Shown here one piece after another: positions 1-8,578 of a stretch of DNA of 64,000 nt (position 1 is the first letter of the stretch; the number at the start of each line of letters is the position of its first letter). A program made the position numbers and the translations under genes. Under the pieces are notes generated by a model that ran no database searches, was not told the origin of the DNA, and worked only from the letters and a program-made list of their open reading frames with translations. The DNA is from Delftia sp. PS-11 (lineage in GTDB: Bacteria; Pseudomonadota; Gammaproteobacteria; Burkholderiales; Burkholderiaceae_C). Where the stretch lies: positions 18,972 to 82,971 of the forward strand of contig NZ_JACSYA010000024.1 in assembly GCF_029870285.1 (NCBI RefSeq), read 5' to 3'.

Positions 1-258
1 GTCCAGCGTCAGGCTCTTCTTGTTGCGGTTGAACAGCGGGAAAAAGCCCGCGCCCGAGCCCAGCAGCTTGCGCGTGGCATCGCCATCGCGGCCATGGCCC
101 ACGGGCTCGACCTTGATGACCTCGGCGCCCAGGTCGGCCAGCATCAGGCCGCAGGATGGGCCCATGACCATATGGGTGAACTCGACCACGCGGATGCCTG
201 CATAGGGCAGGGGGGCAGCGTCGCTGCAAGTGCTGTCGGATGTTGTGGGTTGATTCAT
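1..258 (-). CDS. CaiB/BaiF family CoA-transferase, N-terminal part (cut by window edge)
   Basis: The reverse strand from the ATG at 258 encodes 86 residues and runs off the window. After a short polar N-terminus it has the family hallmark VVEFTHMVMGPSCG, then MLADLGAEVIKVEP and a stretch ending FNRNKKSL. These match the N-terminal Rossmann-like domain of class III (CaiB/BaiF) CoA-transferases, which move CoA between carboxylic acids. It lies 81 bases downstream of the HMG-CoA-lyase-like gene on the same strand, a pairing typical of catabolic operons that activate and then cleave a branched acid. Substrate cannot be told from this fragment. Confidence 0.88.
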   Translation of the reverse strand, partial: MNQPTTSDSTCSDAAPLPYAGIRVVEFTHMVMGPSCGLMLADLGAEVIKVEPVGHGRDGDATRKLLGSGAGFFPLFNRNKKSLTLD

Positions 259-291
259 GAAAAACGGTGGATGGTTGTATCAGCGGTGCGG

Positions 292-339
292 GCAGTGGCG
301 TGCGCAGTGGCGTGCGCAGTGGCGCGCGCAGCGGCGCTG
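292..339. repeat. Four tandem copies of a 12-base repeat in an operon gap
   Basis: Four consecutive 12-mers start at 292, 304, 316 and 328 with the form GCAGTGGCGTGC. The first two are identical, the third differs by one base and the last is degenerate. They fill most of the gap between the lyase stop codon (340-342, minus) and the CoA-transferase start (258, minus). They would therefore sit in the mRNA just ahead of the second gene's translation start. Confidence 0.8.
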
Positions 340-1287
340 TCAGCGCGGCGCATAGTCTTGCGGCACAAAGCCCTTGGGCAAACCGGCCAGCGGCGTCATG
401 CCGTGCAAGGGCTCGCCGGGCAGCCCTGCTGCCAGCGGCGCGCGCGCAGCGATCAGGCGGGCGATGTCCACACCGGTGCGAATGCCCATGGCCTCGAACA
501 TGAAGACCAGATCCTCGGTGACCACATTGCCCGATGCGCCGGGCGCGTAGGGACAGCCGCCCAGGCCCGCCAGCGAAGCGTCGAAGGTGCGTACGCCGGC
601 CTCATAGGCGGCCAGGCAGTTGGCCAAGCCCAAACCACGCGTATTGTGCATGTGCGCCGCGCCCGCGTGCGCTCCAAGCTCTGCGCGCAGCCGCGTGAAC
701 AGCCGCCGCACCTGGGCCGGGTTGGCCATGCCCGTGGTGTCTGACAGGCCACACTCGTCCGCACCCGCCGCCGCGCAGGCCAGCGCCAGCGCAATCACCT
801 CGTCCTCGGGCACCAGCCCCTGCAGCGTGCAGCCGAAAGCCGTGGAGATGCCGGCCTCGATCTGCGTCCCAGGCGCGATTTCATCGCGCAGCGCAGCGAT
901 GGCGCGCACCTCTTCGACCATCTGCAAGGGGGTCTTGCGCACATTGGCCATGCAGTGTGCCGCGCTGGCTGAAACCGGCAGCGTGACCTTGTGCACGCCC
1001 GCGCGCAAGGCCGCCTCGGCGCCGCGCAGGTTGGGCACCAGGGCCATCACGGTAATGCCGGAGTGCTGGAGCGCATGCGCGACGACTTCAGCCGTATCCG
1101 CCATCTGCGGCAGCAGTTTGGGCGAGACGAAGGAGCCGACCTCGATCTCCTGCAGTCCGGCATCTGCCAGCGCATCGATCCAGGCGCATTTATGGGCGGT
1201 GGGCATGGCCGAGGCCACGGACTGCAGGCCATCGCGCGGGCCGACTTCACTGATCAGGACATCAAAACGGTGGGCAGACATGGGCAT
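340..1287 (-). CDS. Hydroxymethylglutaryl-CoA lyase-like enzyme
   Basis: This 315-residue protein has a typical HMGL TIM-barrel layout. Near the N-terminus is the GPRDGLQ motif, whose Arg and Asp are catalytic in HMG-CoA lyases. The HMHNT motif near residue 210 supplies metal-binding histidines, followed by LAGLGGCPYAPGASGN carrying the active-site-loop cysteine. The family cleaves 3-hydroxy-3-methylglutaryl-CoA or similar 3-hydroxyacyl-CoAs to acetyl-CoA plus a keto product. Together with the CoA-transferase it probably forms a two-gene catabolic operon, for leucine/isovalerate or a related acid. A palindromic operator candidate lies 23 bases upstream of the start. Exact substrate is unproven. 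Confidence 0.9.
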   Translation of the reverse strand: MPMSAHRFDVLISEVGPRDGLQSVASAMPTAHKCAWIDALADAGLQEIEVGSFVSPKLLPQMADTAEVVAHALQHSGITVMALVPNLRGAEAALRAGVHKVTLPVSASAAHCMANVRKTPLQMVEEVRAIAALRDEIAPGTQIEAGISTAFGCTLQGLVPEDEVIALALACAAAGADECGLSDTTGMANPAQVRRLFTRLRAELGAHAGAAHMHNTRGLGLANCLAAYEAGVRTFDASLAGLGGCPYAPGASGNVVTEDLVFMFEAMGIRTGVDIARLIAARAPLAAGLPGEPLHGMTPLAGLPKGFVPQDYAPR

Positions 1288-1309
1288 TTCGGGGGCATCG
1301 GTGGGATTG

Positions 1310-1330
1310 ATATTCCGTTAAGTGGAATAT
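1310..1330. promoter_or_regulatory. Perfect inverted repeat, probable operator
   Basis: ATATTCC and GGAATAT flank a 7-base spacer (GTTAAGT), giving perfect 7-base arms. The element lies 23-43 bases upstream of the lyase start. The TTCC...GGAA form resembles operators of IclR-family regulators, which often control CoA-transferase/lyase operons. No regulator gene is in this part of the window, so the assignment is an inference. Confidence 0.5.
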
Positions 1331-1400
1331 GGTTCTTTCTGGCAGAACATTATGCACAAATAAAGACAGCGGCATGCCGCTGCCCCGGATGCTACTGCAT

Positions 1401-2321
1401 TCAGCCCAGTGCCGTGTCCAGCACCATCATCAGCACGAAGCCCAGCATGAGTCCGCCGGTGGCGAAAGCCTCGTGCCCCTTGCGGTGGGACTCGGGAATG
1501 ATCTCGTGGCTGATCACGAACAGCATGGCCCCGGCAGCGAAGCCCAGGCCCCATGGCAGCAGCGCCGCCGAGCCGCTGACGATGGCTGCGCCCAGCACGG
1601 CGCCCACGGGCTCCACCAGTCCCGAGGCCATGCCCAGCAGCACGCCCAGACGGCGGCTGTAGCCTGCGGCCAGCAGGGCCACGGCCACGACCAGGCCTTC
1701 GGGCACATCCTGAATGGCGATGCCTGTGGCCAGCGCGTTGGCGCGCAGCCCGTCGTTGCCTGCGTAGCCCACGCCGATGGCCAGGCCTTCGGGCAGGTTG
1801 TGCAGCGTGATGGCGAAAACGAACAGCCAGGTGCGCTGCAGCTTGCGCGCGCCATGGGCATCCAGTCCTTCGCGGCCTTTGATGAAGTGCTCATGCGGCA
1901 GCAGCCGGTCCATGAGCATCATCGTTGCCGCGCCCGCGAGGATGGCCGTGCCGATGATGCCACCCGCCGCCCAGCCTCCGCCGCCGAACAGTGCCTGCGT
2001 GCGCACCGCTTCCAGCCCCGGCAGGATCAGCGAGAAGGCGCATGCCGCCAGCATGACGCCGGCGCCAAAGCCGAACAAGGTGTCCTGTGTGCGCTCGGAC
2101 AGCCGCTGGGACAGCATGACGGGTACGGTGCCCAGGGCGGTGGCCAGAGCGGCAGCCGATCCTCCGGCCAGCGCCTGGAAGACGACAGGATGGTTCTGGG
2201 CGTAGGTCCAGAACTGGCTGGTCAGCGCCCAGGCGCCGGCCATCATGATGGCCAGTCCGACCCACAGGCGGACGTTGGACCGCAGGCTGGTCCTGGAGCG
2301 CAGGTGTTGGGGCAGGTCCAT
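1401..2321 (-). CDS. ZIP family divalent metal transporter
   Basis: 306 residues from the ATG at 2321, with about eight hydrophobic segments. The ZIP signature is clear: HNLPEGLAIGVG in one helix and QDVPEGLVVAVAL in the next, plus a late HEIIPESHRKGHE. Such proteins import Zn, Mn or Fe(II) across the inner membrane, with the HNLPEG and QDVPEG residues forming the metal site. It follows sodA by 35 bases on the same strand, so it probably belongs to the Fur-controlled sodA transcript. That context favours manganese import for the Mn-type dismutase, which is an inference. The frame stays open far upstream through sodA, but only this start lies after the sodA stop. Confidence 0.9.
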   Translation of the reverse strand: MDLPQHLRSRTSLRSNVRLWVGLAIMMAGAWALTSQFWTYAQNHPVVFQALAGGSAAALATALGTVPVMLSQRLSERTQDTLFGFGAGVMLAACAFSLILPGLEAVRTQALFGGGGWAAGGIIGTAILAGAATMMLMDRLLPHEHFIKGREGLDAHGARKLQRTWLFVFAITLHNLPEGLAIGVGYAGNDGLRANALATGIAIQDVPEGLVVAVALLAAGYSRRLGVLLGMASGLVEPVGAVLGAAIVSGSAALLPWGLGFAAGAMLFVISHEIIPESHRKGHEAFATGGLMLGFVLMMVLDTALG

Positions 2322-2356
2322 GCTGTTCGACTCCGGTGAGGGTGTGGCCGGCCCGC

Positions 2357-2989
2357 TCAGCCGCGTGCGGCGGCGTAGCGGCGGGCCACTTCGGCCCAGT
2401 CGATGACGTGGTAGAACGCCGCGATGTAGTCGGGACGGCGGTTCTGGTACTGGAGGTAGTAGGCGTGCTCCCAGACGTCCAGGCCCAGGATGGGAGTGCC
2501 GCCCGATCCGATGCCGGCCATCAGGGGGCTGTCCTGGTTGCCGCTGCTTTCCACGGCCAGCCGGCCATCCCTGCCCACCACCAGCCATGCCCATCCGCTG
2601 CCAAAGCGCGTGAGTGCCGCCTGCGTGAATGCGGCCTTGAAGGCATCGAAGCCGCTCAGCTCCTGCTCGATGGCCTGCGCCAGCGCGCCCGAGGGCGTGC
2701 CGCCGCCCATGCCTTCGGGGGCCATCACGGTCCAGAACAGGCTGTGGTTGGCATGGCCGCCGCCGTTGTTGCGTACGGCATGGCGTATGCCCTCGGGCAG
2801 CAGGGACAGATCGGCGATCAGCTGCTCTACGGGCAGGCCGGCATGCGGCGTGTCCTTGACGGCAGCATTGAGGTTGTTCACGTAAGTCTGATGGTGCCTG
2901 GTGTGATGGATTTCCATCGTCTGGGCATCGATGTGGGGGGCCAGCGCGTCGTAGGCGTAGTTCAGTGCGGGCAGGGTGTAGTGGCTCAT
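2357..2989 (-). CDS. sodA: Superoxide dismutase, Mn type
   Basis: This 210-residue Fe/Mn superoxide dismutase converts superoxide to peroxide and oxygen in the cytoplasm. The metal ligands are visible: His28 in EIHHTRHH, the histidine of [10 protein letters not shown], and the Asp and His of [18 protein letters not shown]. The stretch GNQDSPLM and the [10 protein letters not shown] form are those of Mn-preferring enzymes rather than FeSOD. It sits in a three-gene minus-strand operon behind a Fur box, with a small helical protein before it and a ZIP transporter after it. Iron limitation should therefore raise its expression. Confidence 0.95.
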   Translation of the reverse strand: MSHYTLPALNYAYDALAPHIDAQTMEIHHTRHHQTYVNNLNAAVKDTPHAGLPVEQLIADLSLLPEGIRHAVRNNGGGHANHSLFWTVMAPEGMGGGTPSGALAQAIEQELSGFDAFKAAFTQAALTRFGSGWAWLVVGRDGRLAVESSGNQDSPLMAGIGSGGTPILGLDVWEHAYYLQYQNRRPDYIAAFYHVIDWAEVARRYAAARG

Positions 2990-3019
2990 GGGCTTGCTTT
3001 CGGGGGCTGCAGTGGGAAA

Positions 3020-3523
3020 TCAGTGGGCGGGGTGGGTGCTGGCCAGGCTGCCGAAGGCGCGCGCCGAGGCCTGCAGCACGGCATCGACCTGGGGCTGGCT
3101 GCCGTGCTGGCGCTGCCACTGCAGCAGTGCGCCATGGGTTTCGCGCATGTGGCGCCAGGCGGCGCTGCGGATTTCGGGTGTGCCATGGCAGGCGCGATCC
3201 AGGTCCAGCAGGCCCTGATGCGCCTCGCACAGGTAGTCGATGGCCAGGGCATGCTGCTGGCGCAGCGACAGCAGTTCGGCAAGGTTGTGATGGGAAACGA
3301 CCCAGGCCGCCAGGCAGTGGTCGGGCTGCTGCGCCAGCAGCGGACCGGCGAGCAGGCGCTGCGCAGCATGCAGCGCCTTCACCTGCATGGCCAGCGCGCT
3401 TTCCAGCTGGCCTGCGTTGAAGTGCTGATGGGCTCGCTGCGCCAGATGTTCCCAATGCTCCAGAGATGTGCGGCCCGCTGCCGCCGCTGCAGCGGGCAGG
3501 CCGAGGTCAGGGGTTGCTTGCAT
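3020..3523 (-). CDS. Small helical protein upstream of sodA (OrfX-like)
   Basis: 167 residues, soluble, almost entirely predicted helix and rich in Ala, Gln, His and Leu. A stretch such as LAQRAHQHFNAGQLESALAM looks like a degenerate TPR-type helical hairpin. It is the first gene after the Fur box and lies 30 bases ahead of sodA. In Pseudomonas the Fur-regulated fumC-orfX-sodA operon carries an uncharacterised small protein in the same place, and this may be the counterpart. That comparison rests on position and general character, not on alignment. I assign no biochemical function. Confidence 0.75.
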   Translation of the reverse strand: MQATPDLGLPAAAAAAGRTSLEHWEHLAQRAHQHFNAGQLESALAMQVKALHAAQRLLAGPLLAQQPDHCLAAWVVSHHNLAELLSLRQQHALAIDYLCEAHQGLLDLDRACHGTPEIRSAAWRHMRETHGALLQWQRQHGSQPQVDAVLQASARAFGSLASTHPAH

Positions 3524-3576
3524 GGCTGCTGGCTCCGATGTGTTCAGAAAGTTGGACAGTTTTCAATAATAGTATT

Positions 3577-3595
3577 ATTCATGATAATCATTCTC
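3577..3595 (-). promoter_or_regulatory. Fur box ahead of the orfX-sodA-ZIP operon
   Basis: The 19 bases include GATAATCATT intact and match the classic Fur consensus at 15 of 19 positions. The site lies 54-72 bases upstream of the operon's first start (3523). On the minus strand a plausible -35 TTGAAT and -10 TAATAC with an 18-base spacer flank this box, so bound Fe-Fur would block RNA polymerase. Confidence 0.8.
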
Positions 3596-3662
3596 ATTCA
3601 ATAAAAAATACCCGCCAGCGCATGAAAATGTATGTGGGGCAGGTTTGCTCGCGGTTCAGGCA

Positions 3663-3698
3663 CAAAAAAGCCCTGCCGGCGGCAATGCCTGCAGGGCT
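3663..3698 (-). terminator. Rho-independent terminator of fabI
   Basis: Read on the minus strand, AGCCCTGC pairs with GCAGGGCT and is followed by a run of six T. It starts just past the fabI stop codon and separates fabI from the Fur-controlled operon. Confidence 0.85.
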
Positions 3699-3716
3699 GG
3701 TCGGAGCTGCCGGGGG

Positions 3717-4517
3717 TCAGACCTGATCGGCCGACAGGCCTGCGGTCTGGCTGAAGCCGCCGTCCACGTAGGTGATCTCGGCCGTCACGCCCGATGCCAG
3801 GTCGGACAGCAGGAAGGCCGCCACATTGCCCACATCCTCGATGGTTACATTGCGGCGCAGCGGCGCAGCGTCGGCCACGCGGCCCAGCAGCTTGCCAAAG
3901 TCCTTGATGCCCGAGGCGGCCAGCGTCTTGATGGGGCCGGCCGAGATGCCGTTGGCGCGGATGCTGCGGCCATCGGCCGTGCGTCCCACGGCTTCCGCCA
4001 GGTAGCGCACGGAGGCTTCCAGCGATGCCTTGGCCAGGCCCATGGTGTTGTAGTTGGGGATGGAGCGCAGCGCGCCCAGGTAGGACAGCGTCAGCAGCGA
4101 GGACTTGTCGTTGAGGTAGGGCAGCGCGGCCTTGGCCATGGCCGGGAAGCTGTAGGCGCTGATGTCGTGGGCGATCTTGAAGCCTTCGCGGCTCAGGCCG
4201 TCAAGGAAGTTGCCCGCGATAGCCTCGCGCGGCGCAAAGCCGATGCTGTGCACGAAGCCGTCGAACTTGCCCCAGGCCGCGCCCAGGTCGGCGAACAGCT
4301 TGTCGATCTGGGCGTCGTCGGCCACATCGCAGTCGAACACCAGCTTGGAGCCGAATTCGGCGGCGAACTCGGTGATGCGGTCCTTGAAACGCTCGCCCAC
4401 ATAGCTGAAGGCCAGTTCTGCGCCCTGTGCGTGGCAGGCCTTGGCAATGCCGTAGGCGATGGAACGGTTGGACAGAACGCCCGTGACGAGCAGTTTTTTA
4501 CCGGCGAGAAAGCCCAT
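3717..4517 (-). CDS. fabI: Enoyl-[acyl-carrier-protein] reductase (NADH)
   Basis: 266 residues. FabI reduces trans-2-enoyl-ACP in the last step of each fatty-acid elongation cycle. The nucleotide-binding N-terminus [20 protein letters not shown] is the FabI variant of the SDR glycine motif. The catalytic Tyr-x6-Lys is seen in [13 protein letters not shown], and the tail [24 protein letters not shown] is typical. The start at 4517 has AGGAGAACA just before it. It is divergent from the YejA-like gene, and its own terminator follows. Confidence 0.97.
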   Translation of the reverse strand: MGFLAGKKLLVTGVLSNRSIAYGIAKACHAQGAELAFSYVGERFKDRITEFAAEFGSKLVFDCDVADDAQIDKLFADLGAAWGKFDGFVHSIGFAPREAIAGNFLDGLSREGFKIAHDISAYSFPAMAKAALPYLNDKSSLLTLSYLGALRSIPNYNTMGLAKASLEASVRYLAEAVGRTADGRSIRANGISAGPIKTLAASGIKDFGKLLGRVADAAPLRRNVTIEDVGNVAAFLLSDLASGVTAEITYVDGGFSQTAGLSADQV

Positions 4518-4628
4518 TGTTGTTCTCCTGGAGAGCGGGGGTGGTGAATTGCGGCGATGGCCCGGAACAGGTAAGGCATGGGATGCCCATCCGCCATGGG
4601 GCTGCCTGACGTAGTGCAGAATTGTCGC

Positions 4629-6452
4629 ATGCGATTTTTGATGGCTTTGCTGTTGCTGTGCAGCGCGTTGACTGCCCGGGCTGTTCCCGGCATGGGCATG
4701 GGCTATGCACCCAAGTACCCGCCCGGCTTTTCGCATTTCGACTACGTGCGGCCCGATGCGCCCAAGGGCGGACGGCTGCTGCTGTCGGCCAGCGGCAGCT
4801 TCGACAAGCTCAACCCCTTCACGCTGCGCGGGCAGGTGGCCGCCGGCATGGGCTACAGCCTCAATGGTTTTGTCTTTGCGGAATACGGGCTGGTCTTCGA
4901 CTCGCTCACCACGCCCAGCGAGGATGAGCCATTCAGCCGCTATGGCCTGCTGGCCGAAGACATCGCGCTGGCGCCCGACCAGCTCAGCGTGCAGTTCAGG
5001 CTCCACCCCAAGGCCCGGTTTTCCAACGGTGATCCGGTGCTGGCCGAGGATGTCAAATACTCCTTCGATACGCTGACCAGCAAGCAGGCATCGCCGGTCT
5101 TTCGCGCCTACTGGGCGGATGTGGAGCGTGCAGTGGTGGTGGACCGGCTGACCATCCGCTTCGACTTCAAGCGGCGCAATTCCGAGCTGCATATGGTGAT
5201 CGGCCAGTTGCCGGTGTTCTCCAGGGCCTGGGGCCAGGGCAAGAGCATCGACCAGATTTTCACCGATCCTCCCGTCGCCAGCGGCCCCTACCAGGTCAGG
5301 CAGATGGATCTGGGCAAGTCCATCACCTACCAGCGGCGCAAGGACTATTGGGCGGCCGATCTGCCGGTGCGCAGGGGCATGTTCAACTTCGATGAAGTCC
5401 AGTACGTCTACTACCGCGACCGGCTGGGCGAGGAAGAGGCCCTCAAGGCCGGCGATCTGGATGCGCTGGAGGAGACCTCCATCAGCGCCTGGGTGCGCCG
5501 CTACAAGGGCCGCCGCTTCGATGCCGGCGAACTGGTCAAGGACGAGATTGCGCACAGCCGGGCCACGGGCATGCAGGGCATTGTCATGAACCTGCGCCAG
5601 CCCCGCTTTGCCGACCGGCGGGTACGTGCCGCGATTGCGCTGGCCTTCGACTTCGACGGACTCAACCAGCGCGTGTTCTACAACCGCCGGGCCCGCACCC
5701 AGAGCTATTTCCAGAACACGCCGGACCTGATGGCCGGGCGCCTGCCCGATGCCGATGAACTGCGGATCGCGCAGCGCCTGCCGCAGACGCCCGAATTGCT
5801 GGCCGCGCTGCGCGAGCCCGTGGTGCGGCCCGCCAGCAGCGGCGGCACGCCCGAGGGGCTGCGGCGCAATCTGGTGCAGGCCCGGCAACTGCTGGCCGAA
5901 GCCGGGTGGGCTTACCGCGAGGGAGCCTTGCGCAACAGCGCCGGCGACCCCTTCGTCATGACTCTGATGATCGCGGACCGGGGCTCCGAAGTCGTGCTGG
6001 CGCCTTTTGCCCGCAATCTGGCCAGGCTGGGCATTGAGCTGCGCTACCGGCTCAGCGACCCCAGCCTCATCAAGAAGCGCCAGGATGATTTCGACTTCGA
6101 TCTGGCCATCAATATCGCGGGCGGCTCGTCGAGCCCCGGCAACGAGCTGTACGACGATTTCGGCTCTGCCGCCGCAGACGAGAAGGGCAGCCAGAACCTC
6201 TCCGGCATCCAGGACCGCGTGGTGGACCAGTTGATCGAGGAAATCGTCAAAAGTCCCGACCGCAAGGCCATTGCCGCAGGGGCGCGCCTGCTGGACCGCT
6301 ATCTGCGGTACCAGCAGTTCGTGGTGCCCATGTACTATGGGCGCCAGTACTTCATTGCCCGCAAGCACTATCTGCAGCATCCCCAAGCGCTGCCCCCGCA
6401 CATGCTGGCCGGCTCCTGGCTGCTGACCATGTGGTGGCATGCACGCCCCTGA
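4629..6452 (+). CDS. yejA: Periplasmic peptide-binding protein of a YejABEF-type ABC importer
   Basis: 607 residues from the ATG at 4629. This start gives a clean signal peptide ([18 protein letters not shown]), whereas upstream starts put polar residues ahead of it. The body is a family 5 extracellular solute-binding protein: [25 protein letters not shown] and an oligopeptide-binding lobe with DVKYSFD. YejA proteins deliver peptides, including microcin C in Escherichia coli, to the YejBE channel. It is first in the operon, with yejB starting seven bases past its stop codon. Confidence 0.92.
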   Translation: MRFLMALLLLCSALTARAVPGMGMGYAPKYPPGFSHFDYVRPDAPKGGRLLLSASGSFDKLNPFTLRGQVAAGMGYSLNGFVFAEYGLVFDSLTTPSEDEPFSRYGLLAEDIALAPDQLSVQFRLHPKARFSNGDPVLAEDVKYSFDTLTSKQASPVFRAYWADVERAVVVDRLTIRFDFKRRNSELHMVIGQLPVFSRAWGQGKSIDQIFTDPPVASGPYQVRQMDLGKSITYQRRKDYWAADLPVRRGMFNFDEVQYVYYRDRLGEEEALKAGDLDALEETSISAWVRRYKGRRFDAGELVKDEIAHSRATGMQGIVMNLRQPRFADRRVRAAIALAFDFDGLNQRVFYNRRARTQSYFQNTPDLMAGRLPDADELRIAQRLPQTPELLAALREPVVRPASSGGTPEGLRRNLVQARQLLAEAGWAYREGALRNSAGDPFVMTLMIADRGSEVVLAPFARNLARLGIELRYRLSDPSLIKKRQDDFDFDLAINIAGGSSSPGNELYDDFGSAAADEKGSQNLSGIQDRVVDQLIEEIVKSPDRKAIAAGARLLDRYLRYQQFVVPMYYGRQYFIARKHYLQHPQALPPHMLAGSWLLTMWWHARP

Positions 6453-6458
6453 CCTCCC

Positions 6459-7472
6459 ATGCCTGCTTACATTCTTCGCCGCCTCCTGCTCATGGTGCCT
6501 ACGCTGCTGGGGGTGCTGCTGATCAACTTCGCCGTGATCCAGTTCGTGCCGGGCGGACCCGTCGAGCAGCTCATGTCACAGATGAGCAGCAAGGACAACG
6601 CCATGGGCAGCGGCCAGGGCCGCCGGGCCCTCACGCCCGCGCAGGTCGATGAGATCAAGGCGCTCTACGGGTTCGACAAGCCCGCGCCCGAACGTTTCTG
6701 GCAGATGCTGCGCCAGTATGCGCAGTTCGACCTGGGCCAGAGCTTCATGCAGCGCAAGGGCGTTTGGGAACTGATCAAGGAAAAGCTGCCCGTCTCCATC
6801 ACGCTGGGCCTGTGGACCTTCTTCATCAGCTATCTGGTGGCCGTGCCCCTGGGCATCGCCAAGGCCGTGCGCGCTGGCTCGCGCTTCGACTTCGTGACCA
6901 CGCTGCTCATTCTCGTCGGCTATGCCATTCCCGGCTTTGTGCTGGGCGTGGCGCTGCTGGTGATCTTTGGCGGCCAGCTGCAGTGGTTTCCGCTGCGCGG
7001 GCTGACCTCGGCCAACTGGGCCGAGCTGTCCTGGGGCGCACGCATCGTGGACTATCTGTGGCATATCGTGCTGCCCGTGACGGCCATGGTGGCAGGCAGC
7101 TTTGCCGTCACGGCCATGCTGACCAAGAACGCCTTTCTGGAAGAGATCCGCAAGCAGTACGTGCTGACGGCGCGCGCCAAGGGGCTGTCCGAGCGGCAGG
7201 TGCTCTACCGCCACGTGCTGCGCAACGCGCTGATTCCCATCGTCACGGGATTTCCTGCTGCCTTCATCGGCGCCTTTTTCACAGGCTCGCTGCTGATCGA
7301 GACATTGTTCTCGCTCGACGGCCTGGGCCTGCTGAGCTACGAGAGCGTGATGCGGCGTGACTATCCCGTGGTGTTGGGCACGCTGTACCTGTTCACGCTG
7401 ATCGGCCTGGCAACCAAGCTGATCAGCGATCTTTGCTATGTATGGGTGGATCCGCGTGTCAAGTTTGATTGA
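6459..7472 (+). CDS. yejB: ABC transporter permease, YejB type
   Basis: 337 residues with six likely membrane helices. The N-terminus [18 protein letters not shown] is characteristic of DppB/YejB permeases. The cytoplasmic coupling loop carries a conserved [19 protein letters not shown] (EAA-like) motif that docks with the ATPase. It forms the inner-membrane channel with the YejE-like protein. The large loop between helices 1 and 2 (about residues 35-110) is usual for YejB. Second gene of the yej operon. Confidence 0.93.
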   Translation: MPAYILRRLLLMVPTLLGVLLINFAVIQFVPGGPVEQLMSQMSSKDNAMGSGQGRRALTPAQVDEIKALYGFDKPAPERFWQMLRQYAQFDLGQSFMQRKGVWELIKEKLPVSITLGLWTFFISYLVAVPLGIAKAVRAGSRFDFVTTLLILVGYAIPGFVLGVALLVIFGGQLQWFPLRGLTSANWAELSWGARIVDYLWHIVLPVTAMVAGSFAVTAMLTKNAFLEEIRKQYVLTARAKGLSERQVLYRHVLRNALIPIVTGFPAAFIGAFFTGSLLIETLFSLDGLGLLSYESVMRRDYPVVLGTLYLFTLIGLATKLISDLCYVWVDPRVKFD

Positions 7473-7486
7473 GCACCTGAGGCGAA

Positions 7487-8578
7487 ATGAATACTGAGAT
7501 GCAACCCGTTGCGGCTTCGCAGGCTGCTGCCGGCATGTCGCCGGCGCGGCGGGCCTGGCTGCGATTCAGGCGCAACCGGCTGGGCTACTGGAGCCTGCTG
7601 GCGTTCTGCGTGATGGTCATTCTGAGCCTGGGGGCCGAACTCATCAGCAATGACAGGCCGCTGCTGGTGCGCTACGAAGGCCAGACCTACTGGTCGCTGT
7701 GGAACGACTATCCGGAGACAACCTTCGGCGGGGACTTCGAGACGCCCACCGACTATCTGGACCCTTTCATCCGCGAGCGCCTGCGCCAGCAGGGCAACTG
7801 GGCGCTGTTCACGCTCAATCCCTACGGGCCGAAATCGCTCAACTATTTCACCAGCCGGCCCAATCCCGCGCCGCCTTCGCCGGACAACCTGCTGGGCACG
7901 GACGACAAGGGGCGTGACCTGCTGGCCCTGCTGCTCTACGGGTTCCGGGTCAGCGTGCTGTTTTCGCTGGCGCTGACGGTGACGGGCGTGGTGCTGGGCG
8001 TGCTCACGGGCGCGATACAGGGCTTCTTCGGGGGCAGGACCGATCTGGCCTTGCAGCGCTTCATCGAAATCTGGGGCGCCATGCCCGAGCTGTACCTGCT
8101 CATCATCTTCAGCGCCGTGTTCGCGCCCAGCGTCTCGCTGCTGCTGGTGCTGCTGTCGCTGTTCGGCTGGATGGGACTGTCCGACTATGTGCGGGCCGAG
8201 TTCCTGCGCAACCGCCAGCTCGACTATGTGAAATCCGCCAGGGCGCTGGGCGTGGGCAATGCCGCCCTCATCTGGCGCCATATCCTGCCCAACAGCATGA
8301 CACCCGTGGTGACCTTTCTGCCGTTTCGCATGAGCGCCGCCATCCTGGCGCTGACCTCGCTGGATTTCCTGGGCCTGGGCGTGCCCCCCGGCACGCCCAG
8401 CCTGGGCGAGCTGCTGAGCCAGGGCAAGAACAACATCGATGCCTGGTGGATCTCGCTGTCCACCTTCGCCGTGCTGGTGGTGACGCTGCTGCTGCTGACC
8501 TTCATGGGCGATGCGCTGCGCGACGCGCTGGACCCGCGCAAGGCCGCCAGCAGCGATGCTGCAGGAGGTGGCGCATGA
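7487..8578 (+). CDS. yejE: ABC transporter permease, YejE type
   Basis: 363 residues. It has an N-terminal RRAWLRFRRNRLGYWSL segment and a first membrane helix, then a long periplasmic loop (about residues 50-150). The core contains LGTDDKGRDLLALLLYGFRVS and the coupling motif YVKSARALGVGNAALIWRH, both standard for the DppC/YejE family. It should pair with YejB as the second channel subunit. Its stop codon overlaps the ATPase start (ATGA), implying translational coupling. Confidence 0.93.
   Translation: MNTEMQPVAASQAAAGMSPARRAWLRFRRNRLGYWSLLAFCVMVILSLGAELISNDRPLLVRYEGQTYWSLWNDYPETTFGGDFETPTDYLDPFIRERLRQQGNWALFTLNPYGPKSLNYFTSRPNPAPPSPDNLLGTDDKGRDLLALLLYGFRVSVLFSLALTVTGVVLGVLTGAIQGFFGGRTDLALQRFIEIWGAMPELYLLIIFSAVFAPSVSLLLVLLSLFGWMGLSDYVRAEFLRNRQLDYVKSARALGVGNAALIWRHILPNSMTPVVTFLPFRMSAAILALTSLDFLGLGVPPGTPSLGELLSQGKNNIDAWWISLSTFAVLVVTLLLLTFMGDALRDALDPRKAASSDAAGGGA

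Noticed and set aside
1401..3455. Single 684-residue minus-strand frame across the ZIP and sodA region
   Set aside because: Only the part from 2321 to 1401 has family features. The rest is the open shadow of sodA in another frame.
3717..6440. 907-residue minus-strand frame continuing upstream of fabI
   Set aside because: It is fabI's frame staying open antisense to the yejA gene. The ribosome site and FabI N-terminus fix the start at 4517.
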